Positions 8,513-18,053 of a stretch of 64,000 nucleotides of DNA are shown here, in pieces. The position numbers and the translations under genes are program-made. The notes under the pieces are model-generated. The model searched no databases and was not told the DNA's origin. It was given only the letters and a program-made list of their open reading frames with translations. The first letter of the stretch is position 1. Each line of letters opens with the position of its first letter. The stretch comes from Chelativorans sp. Marseille-P2723 (GTDB lineage Bacteria > Pseudomonadota > Alphaproteobacteria > Rhizobiales > Rhizobiaceae), in assembly GCF_902809845.1 (NCBI RefSeq), contig NZ_CADDWI010000008.1, positions 992,001 to 1,056,000 of the forward strand, written 5' to 3'.

Positions 8513-9393
8513 GAAGCGATCTCGTCGCGCAGCTCCGCGAGGACCTTCACGGCCTCAATGACCGCAGGGCCGCCGCATGACCAGGCACTTGACGGGACGA
8601 AGGGACCGATGCGGCTGTCCTTAAGCATCTGCAGAGCGGCATGGTGCGGAACACGGTCGCCGAGAGAAGGGGCATCTTCATAACCTGACGGCGTGATGAT
8701 GAGGTCGGGCTTCTTTTCAACGACCAGTTCCAGAGGAAACGGTGCCATGCCTTCCACCCCTGCTTCGGCGGCAAGATTGCGGAACCCCGCAACCGAGAGC
8801 ACGGAATCGGCCAGCGTGCCACGCCCAAGGGCAATGCCGTTCTGATCATAGACCAGTGCGACAGGGCGGTAGGGGCACTGATGAGCCGCAACCTGCTGAA
8901 GCTCGGCCTCGAAGCTCGCGGCCAACGTCTCCGCTACTGCCTCGTGGCCGAGGAGTTTGCCCATGCGGCGTATCTCTTCAGGGATTGTCTCGACAGTCTG
9001 TATGAAACTGAACTCCTCTACGCGAAACCCCAGCCGCCGCAAGAGACCCGTCGTGTTGTGAAGTGAGTAGGTTCCGGTGACGACGAGATCGGGCTGTGCC
9101 AGGAACACCTCTTCGGCCAGGCCGCGATTGACAGGGAAGTTCTGCGCCTGCCGGTACAAGGGGGAAAGCGTCGGGTCGCGCGCCAGAAAGGAGATGGATG
9201 CCAGCTGTCCCGGTGCTGCCAGCGCCATGGCTAGCTGATCGGTGCAAAGATTGAGCGACATGACGCGGGCAGGGGGTCGTGCGCCAGCAAGGACCGGCTG
9301 CGGCCAAAGCAAAGCCGGCGCGACGAGAGTCGCACCGGCGTAAAGAGCCATGCCGGAAAAAAGCGAAGCGTGTTTCCGGCAGCTTGTCATCAT
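8494..9393 (-). CDS. btuF: Cobalamin ABC transporter substrate-binding protein
   Basis: A 299-residue periplasmic binding protein of the helical-backbone (BtuF/FhuD/HmuT) class. An N-terminal signal segment (about 1-36) is followed by the start of lobe 1, RVMSLNLCTDQLAMAL, then AQPDLVVTGTY, and lobe 2 with ALVYDQNG and KKPDLIITP. It would hand substrate from BtuB to BtuCD. The gene overlaps btuB by four bases. An ABC binding protein for heme or siderophores would look similar; the riboswitch favours corrinoids. Confidence 0.85.
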   Translation of the reverse strand: MMTSCRKHASLFSGMALYAGATLVAPALLWPQPVLAGARPPARVMSLNLCTDQLAMALAAPGQLASISFLARDPTLSPLYRQAQNFPVNRGLAEEVFLAQPDLVVTGTYSLHNTTGLLRRLGFRVEEFSFIQTVETIPEEIRRMGKLLGHEAVAETLAASFEAELQQVAAHQCPYRPVALVYDQNGIALGRGTLADSVLSVAGFRNLAAEAGVEGMAPFPLELVVEKKPDLIITPSGYEDAPSLGDRVPHHAALQMLKDSRIGPFVPSSAWSCGGPAVIEAVKVLAELRDEIASCSEAQ

Positions 9394-11294
9394 TGGCCCA
9401 GCCTGGCCTTGAAACCCGCGAAGACCGAGAAGCCTGGCGTATTGAAGCCGCGTGCGGTCTGGTAATCCTGATCAAGCAGGTTTTCCACCCGCAGGTAAAG
9501 CTCAGTCTGGTCGGTGGGATGGTAGGCGACCTTCGCGTTGAGCAGGAAGTAATCGTCCAGTGCGGCGTCATCCGTGTCCACCGTGTCGATGGCGATCTTG
9601 CCGGCAGCAGAAATGGTCCACTTTTCCGCCGGCTTGTACGAAGCCATAAGGCCTATCGAATGGCGCGGTACACGCGGAAGCCTGGCCCCGGTCTGGTCAA
9701 CGGAATGGGTGTATGTGTAAGCGCCGGCGAGGGAAAGCCGATCGTTCACGTGATAACTGAGCGAAGTTTCCACGCCGCGCGCAGTGGAAGTGCCCGGTAT
9801 CTGGATATACTGGCACTCGAATGGCACGACGTCGATGCAGTCAATCAGGTTGTCAATTCGAAGCTGAAAATAGGTTACATCCGCGATCAGTCGACCGTCT
9901 AGAAAACGCTGTTCGAGCCCGATGTCGAAGCTGGTGCTCGTTTCCGGCTGAAGATTCGGATTTCCGATCGGCACACCGCCGACATAAAATGGTGGCGCAA
10001 AGAGCTCATAAAGGCTTGGCGCGCGGAAGCCCGTGCCGAAGGAAGCGTGAAGCCTCGTGTCGGTTGCAGAAAACAGATAGGATGCGGAGGCGCGATAGGT
10101 TGTCTCCCCGCCAAAGCTGCTGTGCTCGTCATGGCGCAGCCCGAGGGTGAGCGTTAGATCCTCGACGGGCGTCAGCAAGCCTTGCCCCCAGAAGCCGGTA
10201 TTGTTGGCGGAAGCATTGATGGGCAGCGAACCGGCATCGTCAGTAAACTGCGCATTCTGTCGCTCGTAATCGGCACCATACTGGAGCGTCAGCCACTCCG
10301 TGGTCTCCAAGGAGCCTTGATACTCCGCCTTGAACCGCTCGCCCTTATAGTCGGCATTGTACGGACCGAACGACGATTCGGTATGAATATCGCGGTTCAG
10401 CGCAAGACCCTGCACGGCAAAGGTGTTCTTGAGCCGCCCATCCATCAGGTCGATGTTGAAGCCTGCGCGACCGGCAAGCTGGCGGCTCTTGTTTCGGTTG
10501 GCGTGAAAGGGATCATCCTGCGGCGGGATGGAGAATGCGTCGTCGAACTCGGCCTCGGCATCAATGAACAGCGCGGAGCCGAAGACGGAGAACATGTCTG
10601 AAAATTCATGCTCGCCGGCAATATCCATCGTGATGTTCTCGTAGCCATCGCGCTCGGTGCCGGATGCGGCGGCGGAAAACCCGTCCGTGTGCAGGCCGGT
10701 CGCATTGAAGGACAGGCGGGATTGCGTGGTGGCTGCGCGCAGCCCGTATCCGGCGCGTGCCGTGCCGAAGGAGCCGCCTTCACCGGCGATGATGTGGCTG
10801 ACGCCAGGATCAATGTCGCCGAGCGTTGAAAGGCTGATGACGCCGGCGATAGCCTCCGAACCGTAAAGCGTGCTTTGCGAACCCTTGAGGACCTCGATGG
10901 AATCGATGCCGCCTGAAAGAAGATATTGGTAGGAGGTCTGGACCTGTGTGTTGGTCGGATCGGAAATATCGATTCCGTTGAAGAGCGTCTTGGCATAGCG
11001 GCGCGGCGCACCGCGGAGCGAAAGGCTTGTCTCCGTGCCCGGCCCGCCCGGCGAGGTGGTGGAGACACCAGGCAGCAGGTCGAGATAGTCCGTCACGAGC
11101 GGCATGGACTGCTCTTCGATCTCCTCGCGGCTGATGACCGAGACGGACGAACCGGTTTCCGCAAGCGCTGCGGGCGCCCTATTGGGCGTGACCACGATCA
11201 CCCCTAGGTCGTGGTCCTGTGCGCCGGCAGTGCCTGCGACCAGAGCAATGGCGAGCGCCGAAGCGCCGATGAATAATCTGTTAGCAGCGGTCAT
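9390..11294 (-). CDS. btuB: TonB-dependent vitamin B12 receptor
   Basis: A 634-residue outer-membrane receptor. The signal peptide (about 1-25) ends AGTAGA before QDHD. A TonB-box-like segment (VIVVTPN, about 32-38) leads into the plug domain, with VISREEIEEQ, LDLLPGVS, and IDSIEVLKGSQSTLYGSEAI, followed by a 22-strand-type barrel ending in FSVFAGFKARLGQ. Plug sequence and size match BtuB. GGAGGGG lies five bases before the ATG. It is the first gene of the operon and sits directly behind the cobalamin riboswitch, so expression should fall when adenosylcobalamin is plentiful. Confidence 0.93.
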   Translation of the reverse strand: MTAANRLFIGASALAIALVAGTAGAQDHDLGVIVVTPNRAPAALAETGSSVSVISREEIEEQSMPLVTDYLDLLPGVSTTSPGGPGTETSLSLRGAPRRYAKTLFNGIDISDPTNTQVQTSYQYLLSGGIDSIEVLKGSQSTLYGSEAIAGVISLSTLGDIDPGVSHIIAGEGGSFGTARAGYGLRAATTQSRLSFNATGLHTDGFSAAASGTERDGYENITMDIAGEHEFSDMFSVFGSALFIDAEAEFDDAFSIPPQDDPFHANRNKSRQLAGRAGFNIDLMDGRLKNTFAVQGLALNRDIHTESSFGPYNADYKGERFKAEYQGSLETTEWLTLQYGADYERQNAQFTDDAGSLPINASANNTGFWGQGLLTPVEDLTLTLGLRHDEHSSFGGETTYRASASYLFSATDTRLHASFGTGFRAPSLYELFAPPFYVGGVPIGNPNLQPETSTSFDIGLEQRFLDGRLIADVTYFQLRIDNLIDCIDVVPFECQYIQIPGTSTARGVETSLSYHVNDRLSLAGAYTYTHSVDQTGARLPRVPRHSIGLMASYKPAEKWTISAAGKIAIDTVDTDDAALDDYFLLNAKVAYHPTDQTELYLRVENLLDQDYQTARGFNTPGFSVFAGFKARLGQ

Positions 11295-11429
11295 TATCCC
11301 CTCCGCGCTTGAACCCGTTATGCTGGAGGGAGTCGGCCTTTTTGCGGCCCGTCTCCGCCAGCGATGACTTGTTCGTCACCACTGCGAAAACCACAGCCCC
11401 GGAAGCTGCCCGCATCCGGACGGTGACGA

Positions 11430-11610
11430 CCCGAGGCAGGTTTCCTGGCTCGCGCTTCCCCGGCATCCTCGCCTTCCCGGGCCCAAGGCCCAGTGGCATT
11501 CGAGGAGACCTCCGCGCTCACAGTTGCGGGAGCAGCCGCGGTTGGGGCGAAAAGGCCCTTCCACGTTCCCTTTTAACCCTGCCGCCTGAAAGGCCGCCGG
11601 GCACCTCTGG
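11430..11610 (-). promoter_or_regulatory. Cobalamin (AdoCbl) riboswitch
   Basis: On the minus strand this leader carries the conserved blocks of the B12 riboswitch in order: GGTGCC (complement of 11600-11605), TTAAAAGGGAA, the B12 box with CCGCGGCTG and CCGCAACTGTG, GCCACTGGG, CGGGAAGGC, and the final GAGCCAGGAAACCTGCC (complement of 11433-11450). The aptamer ends about 135 bases before the btuB start. Ligand binding would repress the btuBFCD-tonB operon. Confidence 0.95.
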
Positions 11611-11845
11611 TACATCGGACGCAGTATCAAGCCCCCTCGGCGGCGTCAATTGGATGAAGGCGGACTAGGCTCGTTCGATGATGCAGAATGTGGAAAGATG
11701 ACTTCAGCGCGCGCTGAACTGAATACAGGAGGAACTTTGGCGGCAGACGCTCAAAGATGTTTTTGACAACAAGATCGTGATGCGAAATGCTCGAAACAGA
11801 GCAAGCGAACACAGTACAAAAGAAGAAAAACGGGAGGGTGCGGCG

Positions 11846-13498
11846 ATGAAGTTTTTCAGAAGTGGCAGGGGCGAAGTCCCGTCGCGGATTGCCGCACTGG
11901 GTGAGAAGGTACGTTCAGGAAGGATGGACAGGCGCGAATTCCTGGCGCTCGCCAGCATCTTCGGCGCTACCACCGCCGGGGCCTATGCAATGGCCGGCCT
12001 TGCCGCACCCGTGAGCGCACGGGCAGACGAGCCTCGGAAAGGCGGCGTCCTGAGGCTCGCCATGTGGATCAAGGACCCGAAGGACCCGATGACGGCCGAC
12101 TGGTCGGAGATTGCCAATGCCATGCGCCAGACGCTGGAGCCGCTTGTGAAGTACACGCGCGACTTCACCTTCGAGGGCCGCCTTCTCGAAAGCTGGGAGG
12201 TCAACGAGGACGCTACCGAATATATCCTGCACGTCCGGCAAGGCGTCACCTGGAACAATGGCGACGGTTTCAACGCTGATGACGTAATGTACAATCTCAA
12301 CCGCTGGTGTGACCAATCCGTCGAAGGAAACTCCATGGCCACCCGCGTCGCCACGCTTATCGACCCGGAGACAGGGAAGGCGCGCGCCGGCGCCATCGAG
12401 AAGGTGGATGACTATACGGTGAGGCTGTTGCCGGCTGAACCGGACATTTCGCTGATTGCCGGCTTCGTCGATTATCCCGGCCTGCTCGTCCATCCCAGCT
12501 TCGATGAGACCGGACGCGACTTTGTCGCCAATCCGATTGGAACGGGCCCGTTCGAACTGGTTTCCTACCAGGTCGGTGATCGGGTGGTGCTGAAGCGCCG
12601 TGAAAACGGCACATGGTGGGGCGGCGAGCCTCATCTCGATGGGGTTGAGTTCATCGACTACGGCACCGATCCTTCAGCGATGGTTTCGGCCTTTGAGGCG
12701 GGCGAGGTCCATGCCAATTACGAGACCAGCGCTGATTTCGTGGATATTCTGGATGGGCTCGGCCTGGTAAGGAACGAGGTCGAAACTGCGGCGACCATCC
12801 TTGCCCGCACCAATGTCGAAAATTCACCCTATGACGATCAGCGGGTGCGCAGAGCCCTGCAACTCGCGGTCGACAATCCAACGGTCCTGGCTCTCGGCTA
12901 TGACAATGCGGGCAGCCCGGCCGAGAACCATCACGTCTCTCCCATTCACCCGGAATATGCTGAGCTTCCGCCGATCACGCGCGATGTGGAACAGGCGAGG
13001 GCCCTTATGGAAGAGGCCGGCCAGTTGAATTTCGAGCATGAACTTATCACGGTAGACGAGGACTGGCACAAGAACACCGGCGATACGATTGCGGCACAGC
13101 TCCGGGAGGCGGGTTTCAAGGTGAAGCGCACCGTTCTTCCAGGATCAACCTTCTGGAACGATTGGACAAAATACCCTTGGTCGATGACGAACTGGAGCAT
13201 GCGGCCGCTTGGTATTCAAACGGTGGCTCTCGCTTACCGTTCAGGTTCGTCCTGGAACGAGGCAGCCTACTCGAACCCGGATCTGGACGCGCTGATCGAT
13301 GAAGCGCTCACCATCCCTGATCCAAATAAGCGTCGTACCGTCATGAAGGACATCCAGCAGCACATTCAGGATGCGGGCATCATCATCCAGCCCTATTGGC
13401 GCAAGCTATACAACCATGCCGTACCAGCGGTGAAAAACTACGGCGTGCACCCATCGTTTGAGATTGACCTGCATGACGTCTGGCTTGAGGAGGCGTGA
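11846..13498 (+). CDS. Peptide/opine-type ABC transporter substrate-binding protein (Tat-exported)
   Basis: A 550-residue SBP family 5 protein. A twin-arginine signal (DRREFLAL at about residues 28-35, then a hydrophobic stretch ending APVSARA) indicates folded export. The mature protein has [10 protein letters not shown], a strand-helix core, [18 protein letters not shown], and [10 protein letters not shown], all typical of DppA/OppA relatives. The ATG at 11846 follows GGGAGG at 11832-11837; an upstream ATG at 11777 lacks a ribosome site. It heads an importer operon with two permeases and ATPases. Ligand class cannot be read from the sequence; neighbours suggest an N-carbamoyl or amino-acid-like compound. 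Confidence 0.88.
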   Translation: MKFFRSGRGEVPSRIAALGEKVRSGRMDRREFLALASIFGATTAGAYAMAGLAAPVSARADEPRKGGVLRLAMWIKDPKDPMTADWSEIANAMRQTLEPLVKYTRDFTFEGRLLESWEVNEDATEYILHVRQGVTWNNGDGFNADDVMYNLNRWCDQSVEGNSMATRVATLIDPETGKARAGAIEKVDDYTVRLLPAEPDISLIAGFVDYPGLLVHPSFDETGRDFVANPIGTGPFELVSYQVGDRVVLKRRENGTWWGGEPHLDGVEFIDYGTDPSAMVSAFEAGEVHANYETSADFVDILDGLGLVRNEVETAATILARTNVENSPYDDQRVRRALQLAVDNPTVLALGYDNAGSPAENHHVSPIHPEYAELPPITRDVEQARALMEEAGQLNFEHELITVDEDWHKNTGDTIAAQLREAGFKVKRTVLPGSTFWNDWTKYPWSMTNWSMRPLGIQTVALAYRSGSSWNEAAYSNPDLDALIDEALTIPDPNKRRTVMKDIQQHIQDAGIIIQPYWRKLYNHAVPAVKNYGVHPSFEIDLHDVWLEEA

Positions 13499-13586
13499 GC
13501 CGGACCGGCGGACCTTACGGCTGCCGCAGGCGGCGCCGCGCATCGATGAAGAACGTTGAGCGCCCCGAGGAGGGGCAGGGGAAACG

Positions 13587-14624
13587 GTGCAGAGCTTCAT
13601 CATCCGACGTCTCGGCGTGATGGCGCTGACAATGCTGTGCCTGACGCTGATCGTTTTTTTTCTGGTTAATCTGGAGCCAAACCTGCGGAGGCTTGCGATC
13701 AGCCAGATGGACATGCGCGCCTCTATCGAGGACCAGGAGCGATGGCTTGAACGCAACGGCTACCGCCAGAATTTCCTTATGCGTTACGGACAGTGGCTTG
13801 GCGTCCTGCCCAAGCAGCCGAACCTGGACGCTGAGACAGGCAAAGCCGTTCCCCGTTTTCCCTATTGCCGCGAGCCGGCGTCGGCGCGCTTCTCCGGCGT
13901 TCTTCAGGGCGATTTCGGTTGTTCGACGAAGTTCAAGGTCCCCGTCGCACAGAAGCTTTTTCCGGCGCTGGGTGCGACGGGCGTCCTGATGTTCTGGGTA
14001 ATGGCGGTCATGGTGCCGGTGTCGCTTATCATCGGCGTGTTGGCAGGTATGCGCGAGGGCAGCCGCACCGACCGCGCATTATCTATTGCGTCAATCACGA
14101 CAGCGGCAACGCCGGAGTATATTTCCGGCGTCATCTTCACCGTGATCTTTGCCTTCTGGCTTGGCTGGCTCAATGGCTCTGCGGCATCCGCAACGCATCA
14201 GGGCGTCACCTTCCACAATTTCACTTTGCCGGTTATCACAATGGCCACCTATGGCACCGGCTATATCGCCCGCATGACCCGCGCTTCCATGGTGGAGGTG
14301 ATGGCACAGCAATATATCCGCACGGCGCGGCTCAAGGGGCTGAGCTTTCGTGCCGTGGTTCTCAGGCATGCGCTCAGAAATGCGCTAATTGCACCCTTCA
14401 CCGTCATCATGCTCCAATTTCCATGGTTGCTGACTGGCGTCGCCATTGTAGAGGTCATGTTCCGCTACCAGGGATTCGGTTTCACACTGATAGAGGCGGC
14501 ATCCAACAACGACATCGACCTGCTGCTTGCCTGCTCCCTGATCTCCGTTTTCGTGGTGCTGGTGACGCAACTCGTTTCCGACGTTGGGTATGCAGTTCTC
14601 AATCCGCGGATTCGCGTGCAATAG
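13587..14624 (+). CDS. ABC transporter permease (DppB-like)
   Basis: A 345-residue inner-membrane permease of the binding-protein-dependent type. An N-terminal membrane segment (about 10-30, FIIRRLGVMALTMLCLTL) is followed by a long periplasmic loop with two cysteines, then five further membrane segments. The coupling loop is present as IRTARLKGLSFRAVVLRHALRNA, the EAA motif that docks on the ATPase. The last segment ends VGYAVLNPRIRVQ, as in DppB relatives. It pairs with the next gene to form the channel. Confidence 0.88.
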   Translation: MQSFIIRRLGVMALTMLCLTLIVFFLVNLEPNLRRLAISQMDMRASIEDQERWLERNGYRQNFLMRYGQWLGVLPKQPNLDAETGKAVPRFPYCREPASARFSGVLQGDFGCSTKFKVPVAQKLFPALGATGVLMFWVMAVMVPVSLIIGVLAGMREGSRTDRALSIASITTAATPEYISGVIFTVIFAFWLGWLNGSAASATHQGVTFHNFTLPVITMATYGTGYIARMTRASMVEVMAQQYIRTARLKGLSFRAVVLRHALRNALIAPFTVIMLQFPWLLTGVAIVEVMFRYQGFGFTLIEAASNNDIDLLLACSLISVFVVLVTQLVSDVGYAVLNPRIRVQ

Positions 14625-14635
14625 GGAGAGGCGGG

Positions 14636-15793
14636 ATGCACCTGGATTCAATCGGGTTCCCCGCCATTGCGGCCGCCATGATCGCGCGGTTCTTGCCCGT
14701 ATGGATTGCACTCGCTGCCATCCTCCTGCCGAGCTTCAAATTCCGAAAGCGCCTCGGCCTTTACGGGCAGCTTCTCGAAACGGGCGTGGGTGTCGCGGGG
14801 CTTGCCATCTGCCTTTTTTGGCTTTTTACGGCCGTCTTTGCCGATATCATCGCGCCCTTCGATCCGCTGAGGCAGATCGTGATCATGAAGAATGCCGCGC
14901 CTGGGACCATAGAGCCTGAGTCCGGCCTACCCTTTATCCTTGGCGGCGACAGGCTCGCTCGCGACGTGTTCTCCCGCGTGGTCTTCGGCAGCCAGATCGT
15001 GCTGGTGATTGCGCCTGCGGCGACCCTCTTTTCGCTGATGGTCGGCACGATGCTTGGCCTGCCGGCGGGATATTACGGGGGCAGGGTCGACGGCGTACTT
15101 TCCTTCCTGGCGAATCTGGTGCTGGCGTTTCCGGTGATCCTGCTCTTTTACCTGCTGGTCACGCCGGGCATTCGCGAGACTGCTATTCCCCAATGGCTCG
15201 GCGGCGTTTTCCTGGTCTTTCCGATCGCCTTCTTCGTGATGCTGTTCTGGACGCGCTATGCCAGCCGGCCTGGGCTTCTTGCCGTGCAGCTTGGCGCAAC
15301 CCTTCTTATCGGCGGCTGGATTTATGCCGGACTCGTCTTCGATGCCGATCCGTTGCGCATCATCTCGATTGCGCCGAACGAGCTGAATATTTTCGTCGCC
15401 GTGGTCTTCGCTTCGAGTCCGGGCGTTTTCCGCATCGTGCGCGGACTCACAATGGACATCAGGACGCGCGACTATATTGCCGCCGCCCAGACGAGAGGCG
15501 AGAGCCCCTGGTACATCATGCTGTGGGAGGTGTTGCCCAATGCGCGCGGGCCGCTGATCGTGGATGCATGCCTGAGGATTGGCTACACGGCCATTCTGCT
15601 CGGAGCACTCGGCTATTTCGGCCTGGGACTGGCGCCTGAAAGCCCGGACTGGGGCACTGCAATCAAGGAATCGAGCCGCCTGCTCCGGGCCGATGTGCAC
15701 CCGGCACTGCCGCCCGTGATGGCGCTGATGTCTTTCGTGCTCGGCCTCAATCTCGTGGCTGATGCTCTGCGCGAACAATCCATGAAGGACTAG
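14636..15793 (+). CDS. ABC transporter permease (DppC-like)
   Basis: A 385-residue permease. The ATG at 14636 lies 11 bases after the end of the first permease gene and follows GGGAGAGG. Features include FILGGDRLARDVFSRVVFG, typical of DppC-type subunits, and a coupling loop around TRDYIAAAQTRGESPWYIM, then LGYFGLGLAPESPDWGT near the end. It is longer than most DppC proteins because of extra membrane-spanning sequence at the N-terminus and in the middle (about residues 165-225), a pattern seen in a subfamily of Rhizobiales importers. Confidence 0.87.
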   Translation: MHLDSIGFPAIAAAMIARFLPVWIALAAILLPSFKFRKRLGLYGQLLETGVGVAGLAICLFWLFTAVFADIIAPFDPLRQIVIMKNAAPGTIEPESGLPFILGGDRLARDVFSRVVFGSQIVLVIAPAATLFSLMVGTMLGLPAGYYGGRVDGVLSFLANLVLAFPVILLFYLLVTPGIRETAIPQWLGGVFLVFPIAFFVMLFWTRYASRPGLLAVQLGATLLIGGWIYAGLVFDADPLRIISIAPNELNIFVAVVFASSPGVFRIVRGLTMDIRTRDYIAAAQTRGESPWYIMLWEVLPNARGPLIVDACLRIGYTAILLGALGYFGLGLAPESPDWGTAIKESSRLLRADVHPALPPVMALMSFVLGLNLVADALREQSMKD

Positions 15794-15871
15794 CGGTGGC
15801 AAGGAGAAAACCTGGCGTTAAATTGAACTCTTACCTGCATCCAGCTCCGCCAGCGGAATGAAAGCCATGTC

Positions 15872-17948
15872 ATGAAGGAAGCCATCAGCGAAGGCGCTTC
15901 GGCAATGGAAGCTCCCCTGCTGGAGATTGAGAACCTTTCCATCTCCTTCTTCACCAAGGGCGGCGAGTTTCCCGCCGTGACAAACTTCTCCTGCACGGTC
16001 ATGCCCGGTGAGGTAATGGGTATCGTTGGGGAGTCCGGCTGTGGCAAGTCCACCGTCGCTCTCGGCATCATGCGCGATCTGTCCGTTGCCGGAAGGATCG
16101 TTGGCGGCCGGGTCAGGTTCAAAGGCCGGGATATGGCCGAAATGAGCGAGCAGGAGCTGCGGCACATTCGCGGCAACGAGATCGCCATGATCTATCAGGA
16201 ACCGATGGCCAGCTTGAACCCGGCCATGAAGATCTGCCGCCAGCTCATGGAGGTGCCGCTCGTCCACGAAAAGGTTTCGCGGCGGGAGGCGTGGAACAGG
16301 GCACTCCAGATGGTGCAAGCGGTGCGCCTGCCTGACCCCGAGCGCATCATGCGCGCCTATCCGCATCAGCTTTCCGGGGGCCAGCAGCAGCGCGTCGTCA
16401 TCGCTATGGCGCTCTTGTCGAAGCCTTCACTGCTGCTTCTTGATGAGCCGACTACGGCGCTCGACGTCACCGTCGAGGCGGGCATCGTGGACCTCGTAAA
16501 GGGGCTTAGCCGGCAATACGGGATGTCGATGATATTCGTATCGCACAATTTGGGGCTCATCCTGGAGACATGCGATCGTGTCACCGTGATGTATTCGGGC
16601 GAGGCGGTGGAAACGGGCAGGGTCAGGGATGTATTCGACCGCACGCGCCATCCCCCTGCCGGGAGCGGACAAGAACGAGCGGCCCCTGATCGCAATTCCC
16701 GGTCAGTTGCCATTGCCACAGGAGCGTCCGCGGGGGTGCAATTTTGCTCCACGTTGCCCTTACACCGTGAAGGGCCTATGCGATCAGGCGGAAATTCCGA
16801 TGCTGGCAATGGATGGTGATGCGGGGCATTTTTCCCGTTGCATACGCTTTGGCGAGATCGACTGGGCGGGGTACCCCACGCGCGGGAAAGTGCCGCGCGA
16901 GCCGGTAAAGCCTGGCTCCATGATGCTGAAGGTCAGTAATCTGAAGAAATACTACCGAGTGGCGGGAAGCGCTGTCTTCGGCGGGGAAGGCCGCAGCGTG
17001 AAAGCCAACGAGAACATCAGTCTTGAAGCACGGCAGAGCGAGACGCTCGCGATTGTAGGTGAATCTGGCTGTGGCAAGACAACCCTCGCGAAGGTGCTTC
17101 TTGGCCTTGAGACCGCGACGGGCGGCACCGTCACCATGGGCGATGCCGAAATCCAGTCGACGCCGGTGGAGGAGCGTCGAGGCGAGGTGGTCGCCGGCAT
17201 TCAGATGGTCTTCCAAAATCCTTTCGACACGCTCAATCCCAGCCATTCCGTGGGCGCCCAGATCATGCGCACCCTGGAAAAATTCAAGGTGGGAAAGACA
17301 GTCCGGGAGCGGAAGCGCCGGATGCTGGAAATGCTGGACCTCGTCAAGCTGCCGCGCGCATTTGCCAGCCGGATGCCACGCCAGCTTTCCGGCGGCCAGA
17401 AGCAGCGCATCGGGATTGCCCGTGCCTTTGCAGGCAATGCAGCCGTGGTGGTCGCCGATGAGCCAGTTTCCGCGCTGGACGTTTCCGTTCAGGCCGCCGT
17501 GACTGAGCTGCTGATGGATATTCAGCGCAGGAACAGGACCACCATGCTCTTCATCAGCCACGATTTGTCGGTGGTGCGCTATCTGGCTGACCGGATCGTG
17601 GTCATGTATCTCGGCCATATCGTCGAGCATGGCACGACTGACCAGATCTTTGCGCCGCCCTACCATCCCTACACCGAGGCGCTGCTCTCGGCCATTCCGA
17701 TCGCCGATACATCGGTGCGCAAGAAACGCATCGTACTTGAGGGGGACATCCCCTCCGCCGTGAACCCGCCCTCCGGCTGCCCGTTCCAGACCCGCTGCCG
17801 TTACAAGCACCTGGTGCCCAATAGGCTGTGCGAGCGTTGTCTACCGCCCTTCAAGGATCTGGGCGACGGGCACAGGAGCCTTTGCTGGCTGACAGATGAA
17901 GTCCTCTCCAAGATGGAACCGGTAATCCGGACGGGCAGGAAGCCTTAA
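15872..17948 (+). pseudogene. Fused double ABC ATPase (DppD-DppF type), frameshifted
   Basis: Two ABC ATPase domains that were probably one chain of about 690-700 residues. Domain 1 (from 15872) has Walker A GESGCGKS (about 53-60), signature LSGGQQQ, Walker B LLLLDEP and H-loop VSHNL, all intact. At about codon 260, after FDRTRHP, the frame shifts. The first frame then runs through unrelated codons to a stop at 16817-16819. The proper continuation (IPLPGADKNERPL, then the Cys pair CNFAPRCPY of the oligopeptide_HPY region) is in the other frame, which runs without a stop into domain 2. The usual YTRGL segment between HP and IPLP is absent, so a deletion of about 29 bp is likely. Domain 1 might still bind ATP, but its C-terminal domain is lost. 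Confidence 0.8.
16920..17948 (+). CDS. ABC ATPase second domain (DppF-like), possibly translated alone
   Basis: The 3' half of the broken double ATPase forms a complete nucleotide-binding subunit of 342 residues if translation restarts at the ATG pair at 16920. It has Walker A GESGCGKTT (about 49-57), signature LSGGQKQ, VVADEPVSALD, H-loop SHDLSVV, and the C-terminal oligopeptide_HPY region with CPFQTRCRYKH. Independent translation is an inference: I see no strong ribosome site before 16920, although first-frame ribosomes stop only about 100 bases upstream. Confidence 0.55.
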   Translation: MMLKVSNLKKYYRVAGSAVFGGEGRSVKANENISLEARQSETLAIVGESGCGKTTLAKVLLGLETATGGTVTMGDAEIQSTPVEERRGEVVAGIQMVFQNPFDTLNPSHSVGAQIMRTLEKFKVGKTVRERKRRMLEMLDLVKLPRAFASRMPRQLSGGQKQRIGIARAFAGNAAVVVADEPVSALDVSVQAAVTELLMDIQRRNRTTMLFISHDLSVVRYLADRIVVMYLGHIVEHGTTDQIFAPPYHPYTEALLSAIPIADTSVRKKRIVLEGDIPSAVNPPSGCPFQTRCRYKHLVPNRLCERCLPPFKDLGDGHRSLCWLTDEVLSKMEPVIRTGRKP

Positions 17949-18053
17949 GCATTTCTGTTTCTCGCGAGCCGGTTGCTGCAAACGGCGGAGCTTTTACGCG
18001 TGGCAGCGGAGAGCCTTGCGCAAGCAACAGCAAGGTAGAGAAAGGTGACTGAC

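Noticed and set aside
6669-9393. Assigning the ABC transporter as HmuTUV (hemin uptake)
   Set aside because: The ATPase, permease and binding protein are of a class shared by heme, siderophore and B12 importers, but they are in one operon with BtuB behind an AdoCbl riboswitch, so cobalamin is the better assignment.
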